Notes under the pieces: generated by a model | The model's database searches: none | What the model was told of the DNA's origin: nothing | What the model saw: the letters and a program-made list of their open reading frames with translations, nothing else | NCBI GenBank assembly: GCA_934317215.1 | Contig: CAKREH010000001.1 | Coordinates: 62,001 to 126,000, forward strand | DNA: 64,000 nt | DNA from: an uncultured Roseburia sp. | Lineage (GTDB): Bacteria; Bacillota; Clostridia; Lachnospirales; Lachnospiraceae | Reading direction: 5' to 3' | Made by a program: the position numbers and the translations under genes | Part shown: positions 24,117 through 31,404 of the stretch, in pieces | How positions within the stretch are numbered: position 1 is the stretch's first letter | Layout: the number at the start of each line of letters is the position of its first letter

Positions 24117-24965
24117 ATGTACGAAAAATATAAAAATTCTTACAAAGTAACGGAGAAGGAGCTGGTTTCGCTTTCGGTCTATAATGTGGGGTTTCAAAGA
24201 TGTGACTCGCTTTATCAGTGGGGACCTGGGATCCGGGATCATTATCTGATCCACTATATTATTTCGGGAAAAGGTTTTTACAAGATTGGAAAAAGAACTT
24301 ATGAATTGCAGACCGGGGATTCTTTTCTGGTATATCCAAATACAGAAGTGGTCTATTACGCCGCGGAGACTGACCCGTGGGAGTATGCATGGGTGGGTTT
24401 TACGGGCAGTGATGCTTCGATGATCTTAAAGGCAACGGATTTTTCGCCGGAAAAACCAATCATACGGGAGACACCGCACGGAAGTGATATCCACCGCCAG
24501 ATACTCCATATTTACGATGCCAGAGGAAATGAATTTGAGCATGCCGTAGAGATGACCGGACGGCTCTATACGATGCTCGCTATGTTTTTACACGGTGCCT
24601 CACACACGACAGAGCAAAATTCTGCCAACAATTATGTGCAGAAAGGCATCGAGTACATCTCTTCTAACTATTCTTATGCGATCACTGTTGAAGATATCGC
24701 AGACTATGTCGGTGTCAGCCGCAGCCACCTGTTCCGTTCTTTTGAATCAGTGCTTGGTCAGTCGCCAAAGGAATATCTGACTGACTTTCGCATGAAACAG
24801 GCGTGTTATCTGTTAGAACATTCCAGCCTGTCCATCACCGCGATCGCAAATTCGCTTGGATTTGACAACAGCTTATATTTTTCCAAAACATTCCATAAGC
24901 AAAAACAAATGTCACCCAAAGAGTACCGGGCACATTCCCGCACTTCCCAGCAAAATCTGACATGA
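24117..24965 (+). CDS. AraC family transcriptional regulator
   Basis: A 282-residue regulator. The N-terminal cupin-like ligand domain (about 20-105) has the AraC-binding pattern HYLIHYIISGKGFYKIG and TGDSFLVYPNTEVVYY; the C-terminal 100 residues hold two helix-turn-helix motifs (ITVEDIADYVGVSRSHLFR and ITAIANSLGFDNSLYFSKTF), ending with the MSPKEYR family signature. Regulators of this type usually activate sugar-uptake operons, but here no transport operon is adjacent: the neighbours are galE (divergent) and a convergent PHP gene. The ATG is preceded by GGAGGA. Confidence 0.9.
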   Translation: MYEKYKNSYKVTEKELVSLSVYNVGFQRCDSLYQWGPGIRDHYLIHYIISGKGFYKIGKRTYELQTGDSFLVYPNTEVVYYAAETDPWEYAWVGFTGSDASMILKATDFSPEKPIIRETPHGSDIHRQILHIYDARGNEFEHAVEMTGRLYTMLAMFLHGASHTTEQNSANNYVQKGIEYISSNYSYAITVEDIADYVGVSRSHLFRSFESVLGQSPKEYLTDFRMKQACYLLEHSSLSITAIANSLGFDNSLYFSKTFHKQKQMSPKEYRAHSRTSQQNLT

Positions 24966-24994
24966 CATGTCATTTTCCCTTTGCATGTTGTATT

Positions 24995-25732
24995 TTACGC
25001 ATTGCTGTCTTTGGCGTAAAACTCGCTGCCGTTCCAGTATGCTTCTGCCTCCCTGGCAAGCACTGCCCTGCAAAAATCTTTTTCATCGGAGAGCTTCCGG
25101 TCAAACAGCATGCCGCCACCGATCATTCTGGTGGTATGCTGATCCGAGCCAGCCGTAATCGGAAGTCCATGTTCTTTCGCATAGGCGATCGCTTTTTCAT
25201 TATACAGGATATTTTTATGCGACGTGCTCGCAGGGCTCTCATGCGTGGCATTGATCCCCTCCACTGCATCTACACAGTCCGGGAAAAGGCGGATTTCCGG
25301 AATATAATCCTCCTCACGGAACGGATGCGCGTGGCTGATGATACCACCACCGGCATGTACCAGTTCATACTGTTCTTTCACATCTGCATCTTTGATTTCG
25401 GGATGCTCTAACAGCCATTCTTTGTTTAAGCCATAAATTAAAAATTCTGTTCCGTTATATCCTGACTCCCATCCAAAAAATATCTGGAGTCCGATCTTAT
25501 CGCCTTCTTCTTTTGCGTGTTCATATCCCTTACAGAACTGTTCTACCCAGTCTTTCCACGGAAGACTCCGGTCTGCTGCCGTATTTCCATAGAAGAAATG
25601 ATCTGTTATGATGATACCGGCATATCCCGCTTTCTGATATGCCCGTGCCATCTCTGCTCCTGTGTTCTGTCCACATGCACTTCCCTCCGATGTGTGCACA
25701 TGGGTGTCATATAAATATCCGTTTATTTGCAT
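24995..25732 (-). CDS. PHP-domain metal-dependent phosphoesterase
   Basis: A 245-residue PHP-domain protein. Metal-binding motifs are visible: DTHVHTSEGSACG at residues 9-21, IITDHFFYG near 50, ISHAHPFRE near 155 and GSDQHTT near 215. The family includes histidinol phosphatases and small-molecule phosphoesterases; the residues GWESGYNGTEFLIYGL resemble the YcdX/HisK-like branch. No his genes are near, so I do not call it HisK. Convergent with the AraC gene, only about 30 bases apart. Confidence 0.8.
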   Translation of the reverse strand: MQINGYLYDTHVHTSEGSACGQNTGAEMARAYQKAGYAGIIITDHFFYGNTAADRSLPWKDWVEQFCKGYEHAKEEGDKIGLQIFFGWESGYNGTEFLIYGLNKEWLLEHPEIKDADVKEQYELVHAGGGIISHAHPFREEDYIPEIRLFPDCVDAVEGINATHESPASTSHKNILYNEKAIAYAKEHGLPITAGSDQHTTRMIGGGMLFDRKLSDEKDFCRAVLAREAEAYWNGSEFYAKDSNA

Positions 25733-25762
25733 GATAAACCACCAATTTACCTTTCATAAGCG

Positions 25763-25805
25763 AAAAAAGAACTTACCCCGGGGTTGTCCCACCGGAATAA
25801 GTTCT
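25763..25805 (-). terminator. Terminator of the infC-rpmI-rplT operon
   Basis: AGAACTTA (25768-25775) pairs with TAAGTTCT (25798-25805), with CCGG/CCGG inside; on the minus strand the stem is followed by TTTTTT. It lies 20 bases after the rplT stop. Confidence 0.85.
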
Positions 25806-25824
25806 CCCTCATCTTGTCCTATAA

Positions 25825-26181
25825 TTAAGCAACTGCTTTCTTTGCGATCTCAGCTAATGCTGCAAATCCTGCTGCATCGTTTACAGCCATCTCTGCTAAC
25901 ATTTTACGATTGATGTCAACACCAGCTACTTTTAAGCCGTGCATCATCTGGCTGTAAGAGATTCCGTTCATTCTTGCTGCTGCATTGATACGAGCGATCC
26001 ATAACTGACGGAACTGTCTCTTTCTCTCTTTTCTTCCTGCGTAAGAACTTGTTAAGGCTCTCATAACAGACTGTTTTGCAACACGGTACTGTTTAGAACG
26101 AGCTCCTCTGTAACCTTTTGCTAATTTTAATGTTCTATTATGTCTTTTTTTAGCGCCTAAACCGCCTTTAACTCTTGCCAT
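25825..26181 (-). CDS. rplT: 50S ribosomal protein L20
   Basis: A 118-residue L20 with the family N-terminus MARVKGGLGAKKRHNRTLKL, then GYRGARSKQYRVAKQSVM and RQLWIARINAAARMNGISYS. It binds 23S rRNA early in 50S assembly and is the known repressor of the infC-rpmI-rplT operon in several bacteria. Third gene of the operon, 25 bases after rpmI, with GGAGG before the ATG. Confidence 0.98.
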   Translation of the reverse strand: MARVKGGLGAKKRHNRTLKLAKGYRGARSKQYRVAKQSVMRALTSSYAGRKERKRQFRQLWIARINAAARMNGISYSQMMHGLKVAGVDINRKMLAEMAVNDAAGFAALAEIAKKAVA

Positions 26182-26206
26182 GATCTATTCCTCCTTAACA
26201 ACTTTC

Positions 26207-26404
26207 TTACATGTATGGTAAAATCTTCTTCATATTCTTAACGTTTGTAGCATCTACGATAGCCGGTTTTCTAAGATTTCTCTTATTCTTTGTTGTTTTC
26301 TTTGTTAAGATATGTCTCTTGTAAGCTTTATTTCTCTTTAATTTTCCTGTTCCTGTTACTTTGAAACGTTTTGCAGCTGCTCTGCTTGTTTTCATTTTTG
26401 GCAT
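26207..26404 (-). CDS. rpmI: 50S ribosomal protein L35
   Basis: A 65-residue basic protein: MPKMKTSRAAAKRFKVTGTG at the start and KNKRNLRKPAIVD later match L35. The ATG at 26402-26404 has AAGGAGG upstream and gives the family length; 22 more upstream in-frame codons overlap infC and are ignored. Confidence 0.97.
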   Translation of the reverse strand: MPKMKTSRAAAKRFKVTGTGKLKRNKAYKRHILTKKTTKNKRNLRKPAIVDATNVKNMKKILPYM

Positions 26405-26423
26405 GATATATTCCTCCTTAAAA

Positions 26424-26933
26424 TTATGATTTTTTTTCTGCCAACACCATGCTGATGCTTCTGCCTTCAACCTTTGGTGCTTTTTCCACTACTGCAACCT
26501 CTGCAAGACTCTCAGCAAAGTCATCCAGAATATGCTTGCTGGCATTCATATGTGCCATCTCACGTCCACGGAATCTTAAAGTAATTTTTACCTTATCACC
26601 TTTGCTTAAGAATTTTTTTGCAGCATTCATTTTGGTGTTCAAATCATTTGAATCAATATTCGGTGACAGACGAATCTCTTTTAACTCAACCACTTTCTGT
26701 TTTTTTCTGGCTTCTTTCTCTTTTCTCGCCAATTCATAACGATACTTACCGTAATCGATAATCTTACATACCGGCGGCTTTGCAGTCGGAGCAATCTTGA
26801 CCAAATCAAGCTCTGCTTCCTCAGCCAGCTTCATTGCTTCTCTCGCTGACATAATGCCAAGCTGTTCTCCGTTTTCTCCGATCAGACGAACTTCTCTGTC
26901 TCTGATCTGTTCATTAATCATTAACTCGCTAAT
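26424..26933 (-). CDS. infC: Translation initiation factor IF-3, ATT start
   Basis: Encodes IF-3 (169 residues from the ATT): the N-domain with INEQIRDREVRLIGENGEQLG, the linker, and the C-domain KVKITLRFRGREMAH with the EGRSISMVLAEKK ending. IF-3 discriminates the initiator tRNA and start codon on the 30S. The ATG at 26919-26921 lies 20 bases from the only ribosome site, GGAGGT (26947-26942), whereas an in-frame ATT at 26931-26933 lies exactly eight bases from it. AUU starts on infC are established in E. coli and Bacillus, where IF-3 represses its own synthesis by rejecting the AUU codon. I therefore call ATT as the start. The leader upstream carries an attenuator. Confidence 0.93.
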   Translation of the reverse strand: MSELMINEQIRDREVRLIGENGEQLGIMSAREAMKLAEEAELDLVKIAPTAKPPVCKIIDYGKYRYELARKEKEARKKQKVVELKEIRLSPNIDSNDLNTKMNAAKKFLSKGDKVKITLRFRGREMAHMNASKHILDDFAESLAEVAVVEKAPKVEGRSISMVLAEKKS

Positions 26934-27134
26934 GGTATTGCACCTCCAAAATATTATTCTTTACTTGCATTAAAAAAAGTGGATAGGCAGACTATCCACT
27001 TTTAATACTCAATACTCGCAAGGTGCGGTACTTCAAACAACAGGAATATTCCCGATGCCTTGAATATAAAACCATGAGTCACACGAATGCTGGTGCTCCG
27101 GTGAGAGTGGATACTCTACTTTGTTTTCAACAAC
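26934..27134 (-). promoter_or_regulatory. infC leader with alternative terminator/antiterminator folds
   Basis: A leader of about 200 bases without an open frame. On the minus strand a TATCCACT element near its 5' end (27113-27106) can pair with AGTGGATA (27000-26993), the 5' arm of the terminator hairpin just before infC. The two pairings exclude each other, the classical layout of an attenuator. L20 binding to infC leaders is known in Bacillus and is the likely signal, but the L20 site itself cannot be proven from one sequence. Confidence 0.7.
26970..27002 (-). terminator. Attenuator terminator before infC
   Basis: AAAGTGGATAG (27002-26992 on the minus strand) and CTATCCACTTT (26986-26976) form an 11-base perfect stem with a five-base loop followed by TTTTTTA. 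It ends 25 bases before the infC ribosome site. Confidence 0.85.
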
Positions 27135-27140
27135 TATTAT

Positions 27141-27169
27141 ACTATACCACTTCAAAAAATCTCTGTCAA
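27141..27169 (-). promoter_or_regulatory. Promoter of the infC-rpmI-rplT operon
   Basis: Minus strand TTGACA (27169-27164), 17-base spacer, TATAGT (27146-27141). Confidence 0.85.
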
Positions 27170-27179
27170 GCACTTTTTT

Positions 27180-27258
27180 AAGTTTAAGAATGTCCCCTGC
27201 TAAGATAGTTACTGTTCACTCATACCTCGTTCCAGTAACCTAAGATATTCTTAAACTT
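27180..27258. repeat. Long inverted repeat after the MCP gene
   Basis: AAGTTTAAGAAT (27180-27191) is perfectly inverted at 27247-27258, and inside it TTACTG (27209-27214) pairs with CAGTAA (27233-27238). The stretch ACTGTTCAC...CCAGTAAC inside is shared with the palindrome at 43435-43475. It lies between the MCP stop and the infC promoter; there is no T-tract after it on the minus strand. Confidence 0.55.
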
Positions 27259-27274
27259 TCTATCCTGATATTAA

Positions 27275-28975
27275 TTATTCCTGCGGAAGAACATATTTAC
27301 TGATCAGTTCATCTAAGGATACTGCCTGAGCAGAAAGCTCCTCACTGGTAGCAGAGGACTCCTGTGCGGTAGCGGAGTTTGCCTGAACAACCTCCGAAAT
27401 CTGGTTGACACCCTGCTCTGCCTGATCCATAGCAGTTGCCTGATCTCTGGATACCTGGCTGATATTTCTGGAAGACTCTGCAATCTTGCCGATTCCTTCT
27501 ACAACCGTTTCAATGGATGCTGCAGCTTTGTCTGCCGCCTTGTTTCCTTCTGCGATCTCCTCTAAGGATCCTTCGATCAGTTCTCTGGTATCTACTGCAG
27601 ATTTTGTACTCTGCTCTGCTAACTGACGGATCTGGTCAGCAACAACCGCGAATCCTCTTCCTGCCTCTCCTGCTCTTGCTGCCTCAATGGAAGCATTTAA
27701 GGAAAGCAGGTTTGTCTGGGATGCGATATCCTCAATCTCAGAAATGATGTTCTCGATATTTTTGGATGTCTCGTTGATGCGTGTCATTGCATCTACCATT
27801 GCTGTCATCTGCGCACGGCTGTTGTCAGCTTCGTCTGCATACTGTTTTGCCTGTACATAGGACTCATGTGCCTGATCTGCAGCTTTTTCAATGTTCTCTG
27901 TGATGCTTGTGATCGTAGCCTGTAGCTCTTCTACTGCACCTGCCTGCTCAGTAGCACCCTCTGCAAGACTCTGAGATGCCTCTGCAAGGTTTGTAGAACC
28001 TGCAGATACCTGACTGGATGCATCTTCGATTGCACGTAATGTTGTAATCATCTGATCCCGCATATCACGCATAGCAAGAAGTAATTTTTCAAATTCACCC
28101 TGATATACTTCCGCACAGTCTGATTTGATATCAAAGTTACCGCTTGCCATATCAGCAAGATTTTTGCCACAGTCAGCGATAACTATATTTAATGTTTCTT
28201 TCATCTCATTTGCTGTCTGGATTATGTCAGCCACCTCATCATGCGTATCTACTATCGGGAATGGATCTGTGAGGTTACCTTTTGCAAATGTTGTAAAACG
28301 GTCGCTTAACGCACCAAGAGGTACTGCGATTCCTTTTGCAATAGAACTTCCCATTCTCATTGCCTGTGCAAATGTAAATACAATAATTGCAGCAATCACA
28401 ATAAGGGAAATAATACTAATGGCAGAAAGTCTTGCCGCAAGGGAGTCTCCTTCGTTTACGTTTGCATTCAGCAAGTCCGCTGTAAGGCTGTAAACCTGCT
28501 CATACAATGGTGAAACTTCATCCACCATCATCTGTTGTGCCTGAAGATCTGCATCCTCATCTGTTGATTTACCAAGATCAATTGCTTTCTGCTCTGCTTC
28601 CCAGTACTGGTTCACAAGTGCTGTAACCTCATCATAAAGTTCCTTTTCACCCTTTGTCACACATGTTTCTGCTACCGTTGCCCAGTAATCTTCAAATTTT
28701 TGTTTTTTCTCATCATGTGTTGCTAACAACTGGCTCGTCAGATTTTCATCATTATAACCAACCACACCGCGCGCTGCCGATCTCGCATCTGCAAAAACGA
28801 TCATTGCCTTTCCGATATCACCCTGTGAAAAACCATAATTAGTAAGTGCATGTTTATACTGCGTAGCTATAATAAGCATCATAATTGCTCCAATAACACC
28901 TGCAATGGATGCAAGCAGTGTAACGACTGTGAAACATTTTTTCAGCCTTTCCTGAATTTTCAGATTCTTATACAT
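27275..28975 (-). CDS. Methyl-accepting chemotaxis protein
   Basis: A 566-residue chemoreceptor. A membrane segment near residues 13-36, a roughly 155-residue extracytoplasmic helical sensor (four-helix-bundle type), a second membrane segment near 188-208, a HAMP region, and a long cytoplasmic coiled coil whose tip has the invariant IIxEIxxIASQTNLLSLNASIEAARAGEAG core (here EIEDIASQTNLLSLNAS, then IEAARAGEAGRGFAVVA). The ligand cannot be inferred. It lies about 40 bases downstream of a cheW gene in one operon, far from the main che operon. GGAGG precedes the ATG. Confidence 0.95.
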   Translation of the reverse strand: MYKNLKIQERLKKCFTVVTLLASIAGVIGAIMMLIIATQYKHALTNYGFSQGDIGKAMIVFADARSAARGVVGYNDENLTSQLLATHDEKKQKFEDYWATVAETCVTKGEKELYDEVTALVNQYWEAEQKAIDLGKSTDEDADLQAQQMMVDEVSPLYEQVYSLTADLLNANVNEGDSLAARLSAISIISLIVIAAIIVFTFAQAMRMGSSIAKGIAVPLGALSDRFTTFAKGNLTDPFPIVDTHDEVADIIQTANEMKETLNIVIADCGKNLADMASGNFDIKSDCAEVYQGEFEKLLLAMRDMRDQMITTLRAIEDASSQVSAGSTNLAEASQSLAEGATEQAGAVEELQATITSITENIEKAADQAHESYVQAKQYADEADNSRAQMTAMVDAMTRINETSKNIENIISEIEDIASQTNLLSLNASIEAARAGEAGRGFAVVADQIRQLAEQSTKSAVDTRELIEGSLEEIAEGNKAADKAAASIETVVEGIGKIAESSRNISQVSRDQATAMDQAEQGVNQISEVVQANSATAQESSATSEELSAQAVSLDELISKYVLPQE

Positions 28976-29016
28976 AACCTTTTCCTCCTGTTTGTGCGCT
29001 TTATTTACTATGTCTG

Positions 29017-29460
29017 TCAGGTATTGTCATCGATAAGCTGCTTTATCCCCTGCTGCTCGGACTGTGGCATCAGTTTTGACACCTCAAACATCACGATCAG
29101 CTGCTTATCATAGGATGCCACATCATTAAAGCAGCTCTGATTGGCATTCATGATCGTCGGCATCGGAATCACCTGTTTTTCATTTACATCAATGATCTCA
29201 CGGACACTCTCTACTTCAAGACCAATCTTCATGCCATTCATACTTGCCACAATAACATTTTTTATATCCTGTTTTGGATATCCGAAATAATCAGCAAGAT
29301 TACATATCGGAACGATATCACCATGCAGATTCACGATTCCTTCGATATGCGCAGGTGCATTTGGAACACCTACCACACTCATTCTGGTTTCAATCGACTC
29401 GACATCATCCACTGGTATTCCAAACCGGACATTATTGAGCATAAACGTCAGTAATTGCAT
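29017..29460 (-). CDS. cheW: CheW-like chemotaxis coupling protein
   Basis: A 147-residue single CheW domain: VRFGIPVDDVESIE, VPNAPAHIEGIVNLHGDIVP (the conserved GxxNLRG-like region, here NLHG) and IVMFEVSKLM near the end. CheW bridges receptors and CheA. It differs from the cheW of the main operon (62570-63016) and is cotranscribed with the MCP just downstream, so it may serve a receptor-specific array. The conserved Arg of NLRG is His here. AGAAGGTGAG lies before the ATG. Confidence 0.88.
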   Translation of the reverse strand: MQLLTFMLNNVRFGIPVDDVESIETRMSVVGVPNAPAHIEGIVNLHGDIVPICNLADYFGYPKQDIKNVIVASMNGMKIGLEVESVREIIDVNEKQVIPMPTIMNANQSCFNDVASYDKQLIVMFEVSKLMPQSEQQGIKQLIDDNT

Positions 29461-29512
29461 TCTCTCACCTTCTTTGCTGTATTTTTGCCTCTAAAAAAAC
29501 CATCTTATGACT

Positions 29513-29540
29513 ATTGTACCATTTTAGTAAAATATGTAAA
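29513..29540 (-). promoter_or_regulatory. Promoter of the cheW-MCP unit
   Basis: Minus strand TTTACA (29540-29535), 16-base spacer, TACAAT (29518-29513). It is sigma-A-like; I see no sigma-28 box here. Confidence 0.65.
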
Positions 29541-29566
29541 CTATTTTTTTATACTTTTTTAATTTT

Positions 29567-29596
29567 TTGACAAATATATTTCATTCATGCTACGAT
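29567..29596 (+). promoter_or_regulatory. Promoter for the plus-strand PHP gene
   Basis: TTGACA (29567-29572), 18-base spacer, TACGAT (29591-29596), followed by a small TGACTG/CAGTCA stem in the leader. Confidence 0.65.
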
Positions 29597-29657
29597 AGCA
29601 CCATCTGCTGACTGTTTTTACAGTCACTTATTAACAATATGAAAGGACTTACAGACT

Positions 29658-30527
29658 ATGGATAATAGAATTGTTGACCTGCATGTACATTCCACAGAAT
29701 CAGATGGAACCTTTACCCCCACTGAGGTGATCGCAGAAGCCAAAAAAGCCGGTCTTTCTGCTATCGCCCTGACTGACCATGATACCGCCACAGGTATAAG
29801 AAAAGCTATGGGTGCCGCAAAGGAAGCCGGTATCGAGCTGATCCCGGGCATTGAACTTTCCACTGCTTACACGTTTCCGGGGAAAAAACAGGAAAAGGAA
29901 ATCCACATCGTTGGTCTCTACATTAACCCGGATGACCCGGAACTCTTAAAAATGACTGCAGAATTCCGCGAATGCCGGGATGAACGCAATGAAAAAATGA
30001 TCGCCGCTCTGCAGGAAGAAGGATTTCCAATTACGATGGAAGCCCTTCTGGCAGCGAATCCGGACAGTGTCATTACGCGTGCAAACATCGCGCGTTTCCT
30101 TTATGAACATGGATGGATCAAATCCGTTTCCGAAGCCTTCGACAAATATATCGGCGATGGCTGCCGCTGCTATGTCGGACGTTTTAAAGTATCTCCCATG
30201 GAAGCCGTGTCCCTTATCAAAAAAACCGGAGGGATTGCCATCCTTGCACACCCGCTGCTTTATCATCTGGGTGTAGAACAGTTGCAGCTGCTGATTGATG
30301 ACTTAAAAACTGTGGGGCTTGATGGCATTGAAGCGATCTACTCTACCTATACCACTGGGGAAGAACAGCTTGTCAAACGCATTGCAAAAGAAAACGGCCT
30401 GCTTATCAGCGGCGGTTCCGATTTTCATGGTGAAAACAAACCCGCCATAAAGCTTGGAACCGGACGCGGACATCTTTATATTCCATATTCTGTCCTGGCC
30501 GATATCAAAGCACGCGCCGGGAAGTAA
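29658..30527 (+). CDS. PHP-domain phosphoesterase, RNase AM / TrpH-like
   Basis: A 289-residue PHP protein of the YciV/TrpH family. Metal ligands: DLHVHSTESDGTF at 7-19, IALTDHDTATG near 37, the Glu of IPGIELSTAY near 66, ILAHPLLYH near 195 and GGSDFHGENKP near 255. The family members studied hydrolyse 3',5'-nucleotide bisphosphates such as pAp or act as 5'-3' exonuclease on short RNA. It stands alone on the plus strand, divergent from cheW. The ATG has GAAAGGA about ten bases upstream. Confidence 0.87.
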   Translation: MDNRIVDLHVHSTESDGTFTPTEVIAEAKKAGLSAIALTDHDTATGIRKAMGAAKEAGIELIPGIELSTAYTFPGKKQEKEIHIVGLYINPDDPELLKMTAEFRECRDERNEKMIAALQEEGFPITMEALLAANPDSVITRANIARFLYEHGWIKSVSEAFDKYIGDGCRCYVGRFKVSPMEAVSLIKKTGGIAILAHPLLYHLGVEQLQLLIDDLKTVGLDGIEAIYSTYTTGEEQLVKRIAKENGLLISGGSDFHGENKPAIKLGTGRGHLYIPYSVLADIKARAGK

Positions 30528-30559
30528 TACCATTTCATGGATCATCAAAAACATCTGTT

Positions 30560-31372
30560 TTATAAAATAAATTTCTCGATCACCTCGGCAATGGCGTCAT
30601 GATTATTGTCATTTACTGTAACATAATCCGCTGCCGCCTTTGCTTTTTCGGTGGCATTCTTCACTGCGACCCCGATACAGGCCGTCTTTATCATCGGCAC
30701 ATCATTATCCTCATCCCCGACTGCAATTGTTGCATCCATCGGCATATTAAGGATCTTTGTCAGTTCTAAGATGCCAGTCGCTTTGCTTGTATTCTTTGGA
30801 CTGTACTCTAAATACTGGCTGCTGGAAAAAAAGCTGTTGCACTTTCCTTTTTCCCAGTTCAGATTTTTCTTTTGAAAACGCTCTAACTTGTCTCTCTGAT
30901 CTAATGAGATCAGCATAACCTTCTGTGGTTCTTCCTCTAAAGCATCCAGGATATTTGGTGATATCTTATAAGAAATATGCGCCTGTTTTACATAGTAATC
31001 CAGTTCTTTCGTATGCTTTGTGGTAATAAGATCCGTGCTGTTATATGTCTGCACATACAGGCCTGCACGTTTTGCCTTATCAAAAAGTTCCTGCACAATC
31101 TCAATCGGCAGCGAACGCTTTAACAGTACGCGGTCTGCTGCACAGTCATAAAGTACTGCGCCATTAAATGCGATCATATAGCAGCCCGGTGTGTTTAATC
31201 CCAGTTCTCTTGCAACTTCTCTTGCTGTTTCAACCGGTCTTCCGGTTGCAAGTGCTATGTAATGTCCCGCCTCTAACATTCTGTGGATAGCCTCACGGTT
31301 TTTTTGCGTGATGCTTTTATCATCACACAATAATGTGGCATCCAGATCTACACATAAAATTTTGTGATTCAT
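30560..31372 (-). CDS. Cof-type HAD-IIB phosphatase
   Basis: A 270-residue haloacid dehalogenase-type phosphatase. Motif I is CVDLDATLLCDD at 4-15 (DxD; usually DLDGTL, here Ala replaces Gly), motif II ALATGRPVE near 37, motif III Lys near 195 and motif IV VGDEDNDVPMI near 217. The inserted C2b cap is present. The family dephosphorylates sugar phosphates and other small metabolites. It is the last gene of the pheA-DUF815-ppx-ppk run, about 30 bases after ppk. Confidence 0.9.
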   Translation of the reverse strand: MNHKILCVDLDATLLCDDKSITQKNREAIHRMLEAGHYIALATGRPVETAREVARELGLNTPGCYMIAFNGAVLYDCAADRVLLKRSLPIEIVQELFDKAKRAGLYVQTYNSTDLITTKHTKELDYYVKQAHISYKISPNILDALEEEPQKVMLISLDQRDKLERFQKKNLNWEKGKCNSFFSSSQYLEYSPKNTSKATGILELTKILNMPMDATIAVGDEDNDVPMIKTACIGVAVKNATEKAKAAADYVTVNDNNHDAIAEVIEKFIL

Positions 31373-31404
31373 AAACCTCTCCCCTTCTTATCGATGAAAT
31401 ACTG

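Noticed and set aside
24995..25732. Histidinol phosphatase (hisK) call for the minus-strand PHP protein
   Set aside because: Motifs fit the PHP superfamily only; there is no his gene nearby and no residue pattern that singles out histidinol phosphatase.
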